Shown here in pieces: positions 46,171 through 58,674 of a stretch of 64,000 nucleotides of DNA. The stretch covers positions 294,750,744-294,814,743 of the forward strand of contig OW240916.1 of NCBI GenBank assembly GCA_933207985.1. Reading direction: 5' to 3'. This DNA is from Pelobates cultripes (Eukaryota > Chordata > Amphibia > Anura > Pelobatidae). The notes beneath the pieces were generated by a model that worked only from the letters and a program-made list of their open reading frames with translations, ran no database searches and was not told the origin of the DNA. A program made the translations under genes and the position numbers. The number at the start of each line of letters is the position of its first letter. The first letter of the stretch is position 1.

Positions 46171-46620
46171 GGATTAAAAACCACAACGAAGACACGTTTA
46201 GAACACAAGGAAGAGTCTCTCCCATATACTGAAGCTCTGGATCAGTGGATTGTTTATCAGCCAGACTAAATGGCAGCAATAATTGGCAGTCTACCCCCTG
46301 AGCAGAATGCTGCCTAGGTGCATTTTATAAAGCATGCACTCATTTAATGATGAGTGAGCACCACGAATATCAAGTTTTTTTGCTGGATATCATATCCCCT
46401 GAAGTGGGGCACTATAGAAAGAAGCTGGAATGATGGGACAGATGGGCCAAAATTGTAACTGTCCCAGTAAATCCAGGACAGTTGGGAGCTGTGCTGTAAT
46501 GCAGTCAAAATGTCATAAAAATATAGTAATACAGTTACTTGACTGCCAAGTCCTGTGTTTGATGGTCTTACAATATTTGCAATAAACTCTCAATGATCAC
46601 AATCTTTTAGAAAAAAAAAG
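46171..46620. other. Non-genic stretch
   Basis: GATGGGACAGATGGGCCAAA near 46432 faintly recalls the LINE 3' end at 60700. Nothing else. Confidence 0.4.
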
Positions 46621-47020
46621 TGCGTGAGTCAGTGTATACCGTGTCTGCATGGGTGAGTCAGTGTGTTTCTGTATTGATCAGTCAGTGACTGTAATTGCAT
46701 GGGTCAGTGTGTGTCTGTACGGGCCAGTCAGTGAGTGTTTGTCTGCATGTGTCATTGTGTATGTATTTGCATGGATCAGTGTGTGTGCCTGTATTGGTCG
46801 TCAGTTAGTGTGTGTGACTGCATGCGTCTGTGTGTGTGTATGGGTCACTAAGGGTATGTGTATATAGGTAAGTGAGTGTGAGTGTGTGGGTCACTGTGTG
46901 TGTGTGGGAGTCACTAAGTGTGAGTGAGAGTTTGCATGGGCCAGAGAGTTTATGTTTGTGTCTATGAGTATGAGTGTATGTGTGTCAATGTGTCACTGAG
47001 TTTATGTGCATGAGTCTGCA
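46621..47020. repeat. Degenerate TG-rich minisatellite
   Basis: Irregular units of GTGTGTCTGTATGGGTCAGTC type. The open frame 46649-46867 reflects the repeat. Confidence 0.85.
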
Positions 47021-49684
47021 GAAAGGATAATGTTTAATAAAAAAAAAAAAAAATCAATGCTTTTAATTTGTGGAAGAGTATTGTACATGTGTACATCTAC
47101 ACACATATATATTAATATACGTGTATTAATACATAGTTGTACTGTATACACATGTGTGTGTAGATAAATAGATAGTACATAGATAGCTAGCAGAATATGA
47201 TATTTAACATAACATAACTATAACGAGCCTGCCTTAATATACATGCATAAAATATACTATTTGTCTCAACTGGTGGCCAGTGATAGGCTGAGAGCATCAG
47301 CTTCCACTCCAAGACTATAACCTGGCTAGAATGTATTCACACATTGGGGATATTTACTCCTTCTAATTGATTACAGCAGTTAATTACTTCAAACAGTTGT
47401 GTGAAGTGTTTTGTTTTTTAAATAAACAAACTCAGTTTTCAGGTTAAATTGCTGGGTTGATTGGTTGGTTTCGTGTTGCAGTTTCTGTACTCGGGCTCAA
47501 AAAGTTTCGCCGTCACAGCCCTAGGTGGTAAAAGCACATATTAAAAACAGTACAAGAAAATAATTTAGTGCAAATAATTTCACTTGGTCTATTGGGAATT
47601 TATTTTAAAAAGGTTTAACCTGACTACTTCACCTACATCTTGTCTGCCTCTCTCTGCCGACATTCCAAAGAATTTTTGGGTTAGCAACACCAGATGTTAA
47701 GATACATATTATATGCATTACCAGATCACCCTTTGAAGTGATCGAAACAAATCCCCTCTATGTTTCAAGTGTGACCTTATTGCTAGAAGCATTTCAGACC
47801 AATATGCCTGGCTCAGTTTACACCCTGTATCGATCTACTCTAAAATTATTCACACACCTGTCCTCCAGAACTGATCATTTTTCTTCGATCATCATTTCTT
47901 ATATTTGCATTTTTTTCTTTTTTGTAATTTACATTTTGACTGAGGTTAATGATAAAATATCATGACATAAAGCAGGCATAATACACGTCACAGTGTTATA
48001 TAATATTAATAACATAGTCGTGTGACAGCCGCAAGAAATTCTGACATACAATACCACCTTTTTTAGATGTAGAGAGCTACAATGTTTAAACTGGGTCTAT
48101 GCAGTAGTTAGGAAGAATGAATCTGAAAAACTTAAATCGCAACAGCCATGATATGGGACCACCTGGTAAGTATAGCATAGAAAGTATGTCAGCTTATTTG
48201 CCTACTTGTATTTACTCACCTTATTGTTCTTCCTGTACAGAGTACAATTTAAATAAAGTATTCTAATGCTGAAAGTTATTACCCTGTATGTCGTGGGTCA
48301 CCAACTAGCTGATGGAATTATAGAGGCACTTACTGCTAGGATAGATGGGCTTCCATGGATTGTGAACTAGGTGATTAATTGGATGCAATCCTGGCAGTTT
48401 ATCAATATTGCTAATTCCTGCAACCCTGACTTGGGTTGTTAAACCATATTTCTGTATTTTTTGGAGTCCTTGACTTTGGTTTTGCTTACAGTGACAGTAT
48501 TTCTTAACCTCCTTAGAGGTCTGTGCTGTATCTTTAGCCTTTGTAAGCAGGACAGCCATTGGGGGGGTACAGCCAGTACAGCTGTATGGAGCCCAGGCTG
48601 CTAAGCCCTATACCCCTAATCTGCATGTATGTATATCAAGTGCTGCCATATATATATATATGCACTTGCGGCCTCTGCTGTCTTCTGTTGGACCAGGAGA
48701 CTCCAAGTTTCACCTCTTGTGAGGGAAGGCCTGGCTGTCGGAGGAAGAAGATGAGACTCCTGGACCCGTTCTTTACTATACAAGTATTCTGTGCTATCGG
48801 ACAGGGCTGTCGTAATGTTCTACTATTTTCCAGTGCTTGCATGGTTCTAATAGCACTGAGCAGTGTTTGCGTATTTAAATGTAAGTGTGCTTTTGTATGG
48901 CATATGGAGTATGTTTGTGTGAATGCAGGGATCTGTTTGTATGTGGTGGCGTTTGAATGCTGTGTTGGCGTTTGAATGCAAGCATGCATTTATGTGTAGT
49001 ATTGTTTTTTGAATGTAGATGTGTATTTATATATATTATATATATATACAATGACTACATACAGACACATACACTGACAGACATACTGACACAGACACAC
49101 ACAAAGACGCATACACATACACTGACGGACATACAGACACACACACATACAGAAAGACACGTGTGCAAAATTTACATTTGTAAACCCACCCTCCAGTTTC
49201 CTACCTGGAGGGCGGCTTCCCTGGAGTCCAGTGTGGTGCCTGAGGTTGTTGGGAGTACGGGTCTGGCTGTTCAGCCCCCTCCTCACTGTCTCATCATCCT
49301 TCCCGCATGGCTCTGTGTTTTCTCTGGTAGGAAGTGACTCGCGGCTGTCTCTTCTTCCCAGCGCTACCGAAAAGCAAAGGGGCCCTGTTGAGCTGTTAAA
49401 CAGCCACAGCGCCGATCGGGCCCCTGCTAAAACAAGCCCTCCGGGTAGCCCTAAGTGTATGGACCACTTGATGGGCCTCCTTAGTGTGTGGGCATCGACT
49501 GCACTGGCAAGACCATGGGGATAAAGAGAGATTAGTGAGGACAGCTGCCCGTTTGCGCAGCGTTAAAGACGGTCCTGCTATTGGACCACCAGGGAATGTA
49601 GTGTTTCCCCTCCCTGGCCACCGGTAAGAGGCAGAGAGGAGGGAATAAACTTTATTATCAATAAAAAAAAAAAAACTGCTTGCC
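47021..49684. other. Non-genic stretch with TE fragments
   Basis: A minus-strand frame at 48308-48559 is discussed under findings. (TA)n and CA-rich tracts lie at 48650-48661 and 49050-49160. About 49560-49635 (GGACCACCAGGGAATG, CCCTCCCTGGCC, GGTAAGA) matches the hAT-related segments at 35340-35500 and 58885-58935, so part of this region is transposon-derived. A poly(A) run lies at 49663-49674. Confidence 0.45.
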
Positions 49685-49855
49685 CCCCACAGCAATGCCA
49701 CAAACACACACATTGCATCCACTACACAAACACAGAAACTGCATCCACTACACACACTGCATCCATCACTCAAACACACACTGCATCAACTACACAAACA
49801 AAGACACTGCATCCACTACATATGCACACACACACTGCACCCAATATAAACACAT
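49685..49855. repeat. CA-rich minisatellite
   Basis: Repeated CACTGCATCCACTACACAAA type units of about 24-27 bases, with variants. Confidence 0.85.
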
Positions 49856-50038
49856 TTATATTACATATCACATTGACTTTGCTTATCTTTGTGAGCAGAC
49901 CATTCCTTGAGCTGTGTAATTTCTGATGGCAGCCCTGACTGTAAGCAACAATTATATCAATCTCTCGGATCAGCCTTAATTACTGGACTATAGCTTGTGG
50001 TTATTTCCTCTGTGTTCCTAAAAGGAACAAAGAGATAC

Positions 50039-50069
<31 letters not shown>

Positions 50070-50101
50070 CATCTATCTATCCATCTATTTATCCATCTAT
50101 C

Positions 50102-50136
<35 letters not shown>

Positions 50137-50257
50137 CATCCATCCATCTATTTATCCATCTATCTATCCATCCATCCATCCATCCAGACAGGTAGGTACA
50201 AATATATATATACAGTATATAAATCCATGTTTATACATCTGTAAAAGACATGCATAA

Positions 50258-50290
<33 letters not shown>

Positions 50291-50417
50291 CATCTATCTA
50301 TCCATCTATTTATTCATCTTCCCATCTATCTATCTATCCATCTATCTATCCATCTATTTATCCATCTATCCATCTATCTATCCATCCATCCATCTATTTA
50401 TCCATCTATCTATCTAC

Positions 50418-50454
<37 letters not shown>

Positions 50455-50475
50455 CATCCATCCATCTATTTATCC

Positions 50476-50510
<35 letters not shown>

Positions 50511-50661
50511 CATCCATTCATCCAGACAGGTAGGTACAAATATATACATACAGTATATAAATCCATGTTTATACATCTGTAAAAGACATGCATAACTATC
50601 TATCTATCTATCTATCTATCCATCTATCTATCCATCTATTTATCCATCTATCCATCTATCC

Positions 50662-50692
<31 letters not shown>

Positions 50693-50729
50693 CATCTATC
50701 TATCCATCTATCTATCCATCTATTTATCC

Positions 50730-50768
<39 letters not shown>

Positions 50769-50828
50769 CATCCATCCATCCATCCATCCAGACAGGTAGG
50801 TACAAATATATATATACAGTATATAAAT
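50039..50828. repeat. Higher-order (TATC/CATC)n array with 75-bp spacers
   Basis: Blocks of TATC, CATC and TTATC are separated by a spacer that starts CCAGACAGGTAGGTACAAAT and ends AAAAGACATGCATAAC: copies at 50184-50258, 50522-50597 and a truncated one at 50788-50828. The YLSIYLSI open frames are artefacts. The third spacer is cut where the Penelope-like element begins. Confidence 0.95.
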
Positions 50829-51493
50829 CTGACCCAGGGTAAGGCTAACCCTATAGAACGAATGGTGTTTCCAATGAAATTCCACAACTCTGCAAATCAA
50901 GTATCGGATGTGATCAAGGATAACTGGAAGATGGTCACCACTGACGACTCACTGCCTAAGATTTTCAAGGAACGACCTATGATCTGCTATAGGCAAAATA
51001 GAAATCTCTGCGACATCTTAGTACACACAGACCCGGTCTACAGCAATATACGAGGGTGCATACGATGCCTGGGCTGTGTGACTTGTGGACATATGATTCC
51101 ATCTAACAAATTCAATCATCCACATACTAATAAAGTATATGACATCAGGCACACGATTACTTGCAGAACCCCCTTCATGGTATATAAGCTCATGTGTCCG
51201 TGTGGCCTGTACTACGTGGGGAAAACTGAGACACCTCTTTGTGAGTGCATTAGGGGCCATCGCTCCAGTATTAGGTTAGCCTACAGAGATGGCAATCTGA
51301 TAAGCCCGTGGCCAAATACTTCCTGCAGATGGGGCATCCATTATCCTCCCTCAGGTTTGTGGGTATAACCCACATTCCTTTCCCTAAAAGGGCTGGCAAC
51401 AGAGGCAGAATGTTACTCCAGAAAGAAGCTTTTTGGATTTACCAGTTAGGTACAGTGGCACCCAAAGGGCTCAATGAAAGTATCCCATATTAG
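50829..51493 (+). pseudogene. Penelope-like linker and GIY-YIG endonuclease domain, frameshifted
   Basis: The family joins a telomerase-like reverse transcriptase to a GIY-YIG endonuclease that nicks the target DNA. Here the first frame (50829 to about 51298) carries the linker with a Cys cluster (GCIRCLGCVTCGHM), then FMVYKLMCPCGLYYVGKTET, in which MVY and YVG correspond to the GIY and YIG motifs, then the conserved Arg/His stretch CIRGHRSSIRLAYRDG. A one-base shift at about 51292-51299 moves the rest (KPVAKYFLQMGHPLSSLRF, RMLLQKEAFWIYQLGT, VAPKGLNESI) to the next frame, ending at TAG 51491-51493. With the frameshift and no reverse transcriptase the copy is inactive. Confidence 0.9.
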
Positions 51494-52139
51494 TCATTTA
51501 TTTGACCCAATTAGCTTGTATTGTTTTGGTTTTAATTATGGTATATGTGAATATTGTAGAACTGGTAGCTCATAGCAATATATATGTCTACAGCTACTTA
51601 TTAACATGTAGATGTTTTATGTTATGTTTTGATGGGTTTATATGTCTGTATGGCATTACACTTTATGCATGGCATTGCACTTTAATCCATTGCACTTTTA
51701 TCACTCTTTATAACCTTTAAATTCCATCTTGCTAATTAGAGCTCTTTGTCTCTTTAATGATACACTATATGACTTCACTGTCACTTAGTACTAAACAGGC
51801 ATTATGTCTGATCTATCACATCTACTCTATTCACTTGTACTATTGATATGTTCTAATAGAACCTTCATTTATATTTCATCAACCTTGTTTTTTATGTTAA
51901 AGCATGTATCCTACTCTCATGGTTGCCGAATTCAGGCGTCCACGGTTGCTAGGATACTAGACACATATTGCAGAACGCATCACGTGCACGTCAAGGGGTG
52001 GAGTGCAGTAATGTGTGCGAGCGCATACCCGGAAGTACACACAGTGGTATACAGCACCTGGGTGAGTTTGTCTTAATTGTTATCACAGCTATATATTGTC
52101 ATCCTATGCATGTCTTGTTTGTGGTCCTGTTATTTGACC
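51494..52139. other. 3' non-coding part of the Penelope-like element
   Basis: AT-rich at first, then GC-richer with CCACGGTTGCTAGG and GGAAGTACACACAGTGG near 51930-52060. No gene; open frames at 51502-52192 are incidental. Confidence 0.5.
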
Positions 52140-52176
52140 CTGAGGAAAGTCCAGAGCCAGGACTGAAACGTTGGTC
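52140..52176 (+). ncRNA. Hammerhead-ribozyme-like motif
   Basis: CTGAGGA (52140-52146) fits the CUGANGA core. AGTCC (52148-52152) pairs with GGACT (52160-52164) as stem II. GAAA (52165-52168) follows, then a minimal ACGTTGGT hairpin with C at 52176 as the would-be cleavage base. Penelope-like elements are known to carry hammerhead motifs near their ends. Defects: an extra A between core and stem II, and stem I pairs poorly. A decayed or derived ribozyme is inferred. Confidence 0.4.
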
Positions 52177-52250
52177 GCTGATTTTATCCTGAATTAAATA
52201 AAAAATGTGAATTTTACAAGACCGGTGAGCAGCTATCTTTTGGCATTTTA

Positions 52251-54302
52251 TATCTTTAGAGTCAGGGGATATTGGTGTTTATATATATATATATATATAT
52301 ATACAAACACACACACAATATCTATAGATTTATATAAATTGCATAGAACGTACATTAATAGTATCTGACTAAAACCCTTTAGTAGATTTGTATTCATTAC
52401 ACATAGCATCAGTATATCTAAGAGTAACCTTTAAAGTACACAATATCATTATTATGCAGCTAATGTGTGTCAATCTCTCCAGCAGTTAAAGAAATTTACT
52501 GCACAATTTTATGAGACAAAGATTTAAAGTTAGAAAAACCTGGTACTGGTTTAAACAATTAAGAGGTCAGATAATAGGTTCTCTGTAATAAAAAGCAGGT
52601 GGTCTTACATGTATCTCTGTGTAAGTATCACAAAACACAGAAAGGTCTGATTTCTATAAATCCTTGTCAAACCCAGTAGCATCTCAAGGAAACTGTTATG
52701 CAGGGGTAACAATGTTTGTCAGATACAAGAAACGACAATTCACTTAAGCGTTAAAAAATACAAACAAAAAACACCCAAACAATATTTTTGCATGATGAAT
52801 ATTTTAGGTCAATGTATTTTTATATTGGGCCTTTAAGCATTACATTTCTATTCTAAATCCATCTCTTAGTTGATATGTTGCTCGGCTTGACACCTCCTCG
52901 TCACTTTTTCCTAGTGTTTGGTAAGGCTAAAAAGACTTGGATCCATAGGAGCTCTGCAAGATTAGAATAATTTCTGTATATATATTTGTTCATTGATAAC
53001 AGAAATATTAGAAGGGTTATAAATTAAAATAAACCCTACATGTCTTCTGTGAGTTTAGATGCATGTACAGGGCTGGAGGGGGCAGGATTTCATGTTGTTA
53101 AATACCCCCAGCACAAGATACCGGGACATTTAGCAGCACCGTCTGGTATTTAAATAAATCTATATTTAACATTATTGATTGAAAACAAAAAGTACAAGCA
53201 ACATGTAGTTTCTCTAAATACATTTAATGAATCTATAGTCTGTGCGTGACAATTCCATTTTAACTTCTAGGAAAATATAGGCTTTGCTTTGTAGGGGCTA
53301 CACCATGAACTTTTCATGGTTGCCTCAATTCTCAGAGGCTTTGGCAAACATGGTTTATATTAACAAAAGACCTCTCATCATCCGCATAAATCTACATGAA
53401 TATTTTTTTAGAAGAGGATTATCATACTGGAAAATGTATAAATATACAAGGCGTAGTGTTTTATCATATTAGTGCTAGTGTGACAGATGCATACAAAGCA
53501 TGACATGTACACTTCAAAATATAATTGTACAAACACTACATCGATCTCCCTGACACACTTGTCTTGAAATATTTTGGCTGACCTCTTTCAGCAAATATTC
53601 TCATAATATACGTTAATGGTTTTAGCTTCATCTCTACGCTTGAGACAATGTGAGTTATGAATAATATAGATACATAAAGTAATACAGAACTGACCTAGTG
53701 GTCAATTCTCACTTGATCTGTGTTAAATCAACATTTAGTGGATGTCCCCTAGCTATCATTCCTATTTTCCCCCATAAATCAATATTTTGGGCATTATGGA
53801 CCGAACTATGAATTTCGAATGTTCGGCCATGACGCTAGTCATTTGCTCAGGTATACATCGCTATGGCTCTTCAGCAAAACGAAATCCGAGCGAAAAAGTA
53901 GATCATCCCAAATTTAGCCAAATTTGACCTAAAGCCTAGTTTATATGTCACAATACTGATTTTGTGATTCGAATTACACCACTTGCTGTCATTAGAATTA
54001 TTAGTTATTCATTAAATTACGAATTGTAGCAAATAATATCTGAATGGCAAAACTTAAAAAATTCTCCAACTCAGCCACAGTCACAGCTTGACTATTTAAG
54101 CCCCAGTTTTGTCATTTGGATTTTAATTCGCAAACATTTTGAATTTGCTCAATAACCTTAATACAATTTATTCAATCCATTACATTAGTTAAACTTATAA
54201 TAGTGAAATGTATTTATGTGTGAGACAATTGATGTATGAAAGAAATTTGTAACTATGCAAGATTAATTGCACTCTTCTTGATTCATTAATCTGACATTAT
54301 AT
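52251..54302. other. Non-genic AT-rich stretch
   Basis: A (TA)n run lies at about 52280-52304. About 53800-54170 is rich in GAATT/AATTC motifs like the MITE at 39558. The plus frame 53284-53472 has no domain. No gene recognised. Confidence 0.45.
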
Positions 54303-54366
54303 ATTTATTTATTTATAAAATATTTTACCAGGAAGGATACATTGAGATTTCTCTCGTTTTCAAGTA
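54303..54366 (+). repeat. Dispersed repeat (AAATATTTTACC family), copy 3, truncated
   Basis: AAAATATTTTACCAGGAAGG and GATTTCTCTCGTTTTCAAG as in 27931 and 41886; stops after CAAGTAAG. Confidence 0.75.
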
Positions 54367-54899
54367 AGTTTCTATAGCTCTGTTTAACAAAAAGTTGGAG
54401 TTTGAGCGCAGGACTTCATTTTGTATATTTTTATTCACTTTTGTATCACACAGCTATGTTACAATGCTGCCGCCCACCCCATGTGTTCCCTATTAAGGGT
54501 TAATAAGCATGTAGAGGTTTTTAAAAATACTCCTCTCTGTCTCATTAGAGATTTATTTTGCCTGAAGCTCAAGGAAGCCAGGTGAATAGTTAGTGTAGGA
54601 CCCACCTAAGAGGTTTTCCTTGACGTGGCAGGTGGGCTTGCATTTAATGGCCATTGGAGTAACTAAATAACCTAATTTTGTTTAAATATGCATAGGGATT
54701 TGGGAAGTGCTCAGGTAACTTTTTTCTTTGGTTTTTACTGTTTAACAAAAAGGCTGCATAGAGGGTACATTTAATGTTACTTTCAACAGCAGAAATGTAA
54801 AAATACAGAATAATCTATGTACTTAGGGATCATTTTGCCTTTTAAAACGCACCCATGAAATTCAGGATTTTTGCTAATCCAAACTCCAGATGGAGCTAC

Positions 54900-55267
54900 C
54901 ACTGTCTACAAGGGTCAATCCCCCAAGCCGTCACCAGTGATGGCTATATAGGGAATTGGCTTGGTCTATGGAGGATCCCGCGGTCTTGCAGTGTGCAGCA
55001 CTGACATTCAGTGTCTCCACCAGCTGCATTTCTATGAGGAGATGCTGATTGGCCAGGGCTGTGTTTGGCTTGTGCTGGCCATACCCCTAATCTGCCTCCT
55101 TGACAATCTAAAATAATCCAATGCTTTCCTATGTGAAACATTGTGATTGGCTGAGAGAATTACTTCTGATGATGTCAGCCAAGCAGGCAGATCAGGGGCA
55201 GAGCCAGCAGCAGCAGCAGAATGTAATACAAGTACAATTTGCTTTATTTAGGAGAGCAAGAGGGGGC
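54900..55267. mobile_element. T2-like MITE interior fragment
   Basis: ATGAGGAGATGCTGATTGGC, CTAATCTGCCTCCTTGACAA and GTGATTGGCTGAGAGAATTA match the interior of the MITE at 13635-14234. Neither TTAA end was located. Confidence 0.5.
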
Positions 55268-55867
55268 CAGTGTTTGTGACTAAGTGGCTACTAAAAAAGA
55301 CTGGATATACCCCATTTGCAATACCTTGGGTTTTCTACTATTGCAAATGGTAAGTCATCATGGAGGTAATTCTCATTCCTGGGCTACCATACAGTCTCAA
55401 AAGGCAACGTAACCAATCTGGCGAATGTCAGTATGAAAAAAATTGAAGATTTTACATGCAATATTTCACCCTGTAACTTCTCAAAACAACATAAAACCTG
55501 TACATAAGGTATACCGTTTTACACGTGAGACATCCTTGAATACAAATATGTGTATTTTATTGCAATGAAAGCGAACAGTATTATGACATTCACAAGTAAA
55601 ATGTCACGTAGAACTAAAAATTTTTTTTTAATTCTTCTTTTCTCCCATTTTTTTATATTTTATTCATATTAAATTATGTTTTGAAAAAATTGATGTTACA
55701 TGAAAGCCCTATTTCTCCTGAATAAAATTATATATAATAAGTGTGGGTGCACTTAATATGAATAAGGTGAATTACGGTTGAACAGACATATAGCGCAAAT
55801 TCCAAGTTTTGTTTATGTTTTATTTTGATCAAAACGTGTACATTTGGCTCAGTCCTTAAGGGGTTAA
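55268..55867 (-). mobile_element. Relative of the 8054-8831 foldback element, truncated
   Basis: CAGTGTTTGTGACTAAGTGG, TGGATATACCCCATTTGCAA and TTCTCATTCCTGGGCTACCA match 8380-8640 in the opposite sense. The right end CCTTAAGGGGTTAA (to 55867) carries TTAA. The left end is lost against the T2-like fragment. Confidence 0.6.
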
Positions 55868-58046
55868 TTTAGATTGTATTTTTTTATATATGTTTATGTT
55901 GTTTTGGATAATTATTATTATTATTTTTATTTACCAGTGGTGAAGATGTTCATCTCAACGCTTTACGCACAGTCAAAGTGTAAGGTGCAACACGTGAACA
56001 CCGGGGCCAACTCTTGCGTGTAAAATATTCAGGAAATGCTACAACTTACACTGGAGGGAGAACCAGAAGACTGAATATGTTTTACATGGTTTTGTTATTA
56101 CATCTTTGCATAAAAATCTATTCTAACATATGTCACAACATGTGCAATGTTTATTTTTTTTGTTAGTTCCACTTTTAGATAAAATAATACTTTTGGAATT
56201 ATCACTCTTAATGACTTAACGACGAATATTAATTGAAGAATATATATCCGAAATACTGAAGGAGAAATGAGGAGTGTGAGGAAGTAAATGTATTTGATAT
56301 TTTTTTTATATTTTTTTTATACATTGAAAACAGAGCAAATTAATAAATGAATATAAATAGAAACTATTTTAAGTAGTAATGACTACTACAGGACATTTAT
56401 AAAACAAATAATTAAAATAGGCAAATGCTATTCTCTTTTTTAAAGACAGAAAGATACAATGAGTTTCTACGTGTCTGCTCTTCACAGCCTCTTTAATGTC
56501 AATAGATCAGAGTGTGAAGTGTCAAACTCAGGACTTTCTCTGCTCTCATATAAATTTATGAGAAACACAGACTAGGTAGCCAGACAGACAGACAGACAGA
56601 TAGATAGATAGATAGATAGATAGACAGACAGATAGACTTGTCCACAGCAACGTTTTGATGAATTAAAAAGGCACAAAAATGAGCCAGTGTACTGAAATTT
56701 TCAAATATTATGTATACATTTTGCAGTACACTTACACTGATAGGTGCATATTTATGCCATTTAGTTCACAGATCACGTGAGAAAAAGCAACCAATATAAG
56801 GAAAAAGATAAGGAGCATTAGATAAATAAATGTGCAGCTCTTGGACTGAGCTAAGCCTGGACTGCAATGCAGGGCTTAGCTCAGGACAGCTAATTGAATC
56901 TTCAAAATAGGAGCTTCCTGATGGAACTAGTGGAGGTGGGGAACGGTGCCCGGTGGACCTCAAGTAAGAAACCAATCCTTTCTAAAACAGTTTGGCTACT
57001 TCCAACAGAGGGGACTTGGGCACTCTTTTCATCTTAACCACTGCAGAGTGCTTTAGTAGTTATGGTGCTTGGAGTCTTTCTTTTATCATTATTAAAATGT
57101 CTGTTCTCCTTTTCTTTGGATCCTAAGGATTAACCAATGATCTACATGGAATATTCTGCTGCTATGTGTTTTCATCACTGCAGTTATGAGGACTGTATTT
57201 ATCTATCTTTTCTGTATTTTTTCTAGTTAACCTTTCAGGATCTAGGCTTAAAGAGCTGCACATGCAGTATTTGTCACAATAATATGCTGATCTCAAAATT
57301 GCAGCTTCATTTTCAAACCAATAGACCACCTGGGTAGGAGGTTGTCTAGCAGTAGTTTCTAAGCCTTGACATTCTGCAGTCCACAAAACGTGGTACACTA
57401 CGATCCATGTTACTTTCATTAATGTCTCACACCTAATTAATGGATGTAACTGCTTCAAATCCAAGCACAAATAGTACATATTCACCTCTGTAAAACAAAT
57501 ACATTATCTGAAGTCATTTTCCACTTAACTAGAATACAGGAGGTTATATTATGTTTAAGGAAAAAAATATATATATATATAAATGCGGCATGTATCACAT
57601 TTTATGGAATAAGGAAGCTGCATATTGGAACATCAGAGTTGTGTATACAAATAGGATCAACGTGTATGAAAAATTCACATAGTATTTTTTCTTTTGCCTC
57701 AGTTGGCCTGAAGAAGCCGGTTCTTGCAGGAAAAAGCACAAGGTACAGCAATGGGGCAAACCATCACATGTGAACCGAAGGTTTAACAGCTCTCCTGCAT
57801 GTATGGATTTATTGAGCAGTGGAATCTCCGGAGAAAAAAACAACTTGATTACTTAACCTTGAACATGGAGGGTTGACCACTAACCATTCAAAACTTTATT
57901 AAGTTGTATCAGTTAGCATTTTTTTTTAGACTTGAAACTGTGGGCAGATTTTGTGCAATATGCATTGTGCTATATCCAGGTTACAGTGGAAATACAATAT
58001 TTTATTTTATATATAATCAAACCTTTTTTTTTAAGTTAATAAATCT
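55868..58046. other. Non-genic stretch
   Basis: (AGAC/AGAT)n microsatellite at about 56581-56637. 57020-57085 (GTAGTTATGGTGCTTGGAGT) resembles a MITE end. Minus-strand frames at 57162-57485 and 57595-57843 are ordinary-looking but unrecognised and lack splice support. Confidence 0.4.
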
Positions 58047-58603
58047 TTAAAGGGACACTTTAAGTTCTAAACAACTTTACGGCATCAGAGTTGGCCTTTG
58101 CTTATTTAATATGCTGTATTTTTTGAATGTCTAAGTGTTTGTAATTAAGAAAAACATATTGCAAAATTCTGTACCATAAGCCTGTCTTCTTTGGCTTGTT
58201 TGCCCATTCTAAAAAAAGGCTTCATTGCACATAACCAGCTCAGTCACGGTGACAGGACAATCTGAGCTGAATGATGAAAGCCAAGGTGGCTGTATTAGAA
58301 GACGACTCCCAGGCTGACACATAGTACATATATCACTACATGATTGTTCTTCCTTTGTCTGTAGCTCAGCTATGGATTGAATGAAGCAGCTTCATTTTAT
58401 ATTACAGTCAAGCATAATATAGCTGCTGAGGGGGCCAAACATTTCACCCCCAGGATAGTTAAATGCAATTCTAGTGTTCTAAGCCCGGTATTGTCTGGAT
58501 GAGCTGAAGTAATGCAGCTTTGTAGGAGAGAAGATATTTATACACAGTTTTGTTAATGCAAATTATTCTGTTACTGCATCATATGAGTAGAGAGTGCCTT
58601 TAA
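58047..58603. mobile_element. Putative T2-like MITE
   Basis: TTAAAGGGACACTTTAAG at the left and AGAGAGTGCCTTTAA at the right, both with TTAA. The ends match only over the first 6-10 bases and the interior is not clearly related, so the pairing is tentative. Confidence 0.4.
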
Positions 58604-58674
58604 GGCAATCACATCAAACGTGTTTTTGAGGAATTTCCCTATGATATAAAAAAAAAAAAAATTAGCAAATATCG

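Larger units (their letters stand above)
50829..52250 (+). mobile_element. 5'-truncated Penelope-like retroelement
   Basis: Begins within the third microsatellite spacer, codes for the C-terminal part of a Penelope-like polyprotein (50829-51493), then about 700 bases of non-coding 3' sequence with a hammerhead-like motif (52140-52176). The reverse transcriptase is missing. Abrupt 5' truncation next to a simple repeat fits target-primed retrotransposition. Confidence 0.75.

Noticed and set aside
49997..50842. YLSIYLSI frames on the plus strand
   Set aside because: Translations of the (TATC)n higher-order array.
57162..57843. Two consecutive minus-strand frames
   Set aside because: No domain, no strong splice sites, and repeat-like surroundings near a putative MITE.
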